This document shows, one piece after another, positions 6,053 through 6,435 of a DNA stretch of 6,435 bases; position 1 is the stretch's first letter, and every line of letters begins with the position of its first letter. Origin of the DNA: DATHGT01 sp035317605. Lineage in GTDB: Bacteria; Methylomirabilota; Methylomirabilia; Rokubacteriales; CSP1-6. The notes beneath the pieces are model-generated. The model was given only the letters and a program-made list of their open reading frames with translations. It searched no databases and had not been told where the DNA came from. The position numbers were made by a program, and so were the translations under genes. The stretch is from assembly GCA_035317605.1 (NCBI GenBank), contig DATHGT010000062.1, positions 1-6,435 on the forward strand, read 5' to 3'.

Positions 6053-6435
6053 ATGAGCCTTTCCAAACCGGAGTACGTGTCGGACCTCGTCGTGTACTTG
6101 CTCAATCGGCTCGGCGTGGAGTACGTCACGCTCAACCCCGGCGCGACCACGCGCGGGATGCACGAATCGCTGGTGACCTACGGCGGGAACACGGCGCCCG
6201 AGGTCATCACCTGCAGCCACGAGGAAATCGCGGTGGCCATGGCCGAGGGCTATTACCTGGCGACGGGGCGGCCGCAGGCGACGCTGGTGCACAACATCGT
6301 CGGGCTTCAACACGCCAGCAAGGCCATCTACGAGGCCTGGCTCAATCAGGTCCCGATGATCATCATCGGGGGGACAGGACCGCTCGACTCCAGCCATCGA
6401 CGGCCGTGGATCGACTGGATCCACACCGCGCAGGT
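6053..6435 (+). CDS. Thiamine-pyrophosphate-dependent enzyme (acetolactate synthase/decarboxylase-like), 5' part only
   Basis: The first 127 codons of a TPP enzyme, covering most of the N-terminal pyrimidine-binding (PYR) domain; the rest lies past the right edge. The order of landmarks matches the acetolactate synthase/benzoylformate decarboxylase superfamily. These are YLLNRLGVEYVTLNPG (15-30) in place of the usual G-IPG loop, then SHEEIAVAMAEGYYLATGRP (55-74). Within the latter, E57 is the likely catalytic glutamate that activates the TPP aminopyrimidine. Next come HNIVGLQHASKAIYEAW (80-96) and VPMIIIGGTGP (100-110). The start is supported by GGAGG five bases upstream. Such proteins decarboxylate or ligate 2-oxo acids in the cytoplasm. 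The substrate cannot be fixed from this part, and the SHRRPWIDWIH segment (114-124) is not typical of biosynthetic acetolactate synthase, so a catabolic 2-oxo acid enzyme seems more likely. The gene is probably intact and simply cut by the window. Confidence 0.88.
   Translation, partial: MSLSKPEYVSDLVVYLLNRLGVEYVTLNPGATTRGMHESLVTYGGNTAPEVITCSHEEIAVAMAEGYYLATGRPQATLVHNIVGLQHASKAIYEAWLNQVPMIIIGGTGPLDSSHRRPWIDWIHTAQ

Noticed and set aside
6018..6056. A 12-codon frame (MPDAKGDSRRSR) whose TGA overlaps the ATG of the TPP gene as ATGA
   Set aside because: It has no ribosome-binding site and no sign of a leader-peptide bias for one amino acid. An overlap of this kind arises easily by chance.

Overview
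The window is GC-rich (third codon positions are overwhelmingly G or C), with strong Shine-Dalgarno sites and short gene spacing. The gene content is catabolic and transport-related: a luciferase-like monooxygenase, a Rieske oxygenase, two dipeptide/oligopeptide-type (family 5) binding proteins and a TPP enzyme. This suits a GC-rich soil or groundwater heterotroph, such as Rokubacteria/Methylomirabilota-like or GC-rich proteobacterial lineages. The taxonomic guess is inference; no rRNA or other marker gene is present.

Layout. Positions 1-2119 hold a two-gene operon on the minus strand: a Rieske-type ring-hydroxylating oxygenase alpha subunit (2119 to 755), followed 13 bp later by an LLM-class flavin-dependent oxidoreductase (741 to beyond the left edge). 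Positions 2120-2360 form a 241-bp divergent control region. It carries two facing sigma70-like promoter candidates, an inverted repeat over the Rieske-side promoter, and two tandem copies of a perfect palindrome just downstream of the other promoter. Positions 2361-5852 form a plus-strand operon: two tandem paralogous periplasmic binding proteins (535 and 531 aa, roughly three quarters identical by eye) and then a small GlsB/YeaQ/YmgE-type membrane protein. Positions 5853-6052 form a 200-bp gap that holds what looks like the 3' end of a broken gene. From 6053 to the right edge is the N-terminal 127 codons of a thiamine-pyrophosphate-dependent enzyme.

How it may work together (inference): the two exported binding proteins would capture small solutes, perhaps peptides or other organic molecules, for an ABC importer whose permease and ATPase genes are not in this window. 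The divergently transcribed oxygenase and flavin monooxygenase could oxidise an imported compound. The Rieske protein needs an electron-transfer partner (reductase, with or without ferredoxin) that is also not here. The shared intergenic palindromes are the natural place for a regulator controlling both arms. I see no clear novel defence or mobile system. The most interesting points are the divergent operator-like region, the functional divergence of the tandem binding proteins, and the gene fragment at 5853-5991.
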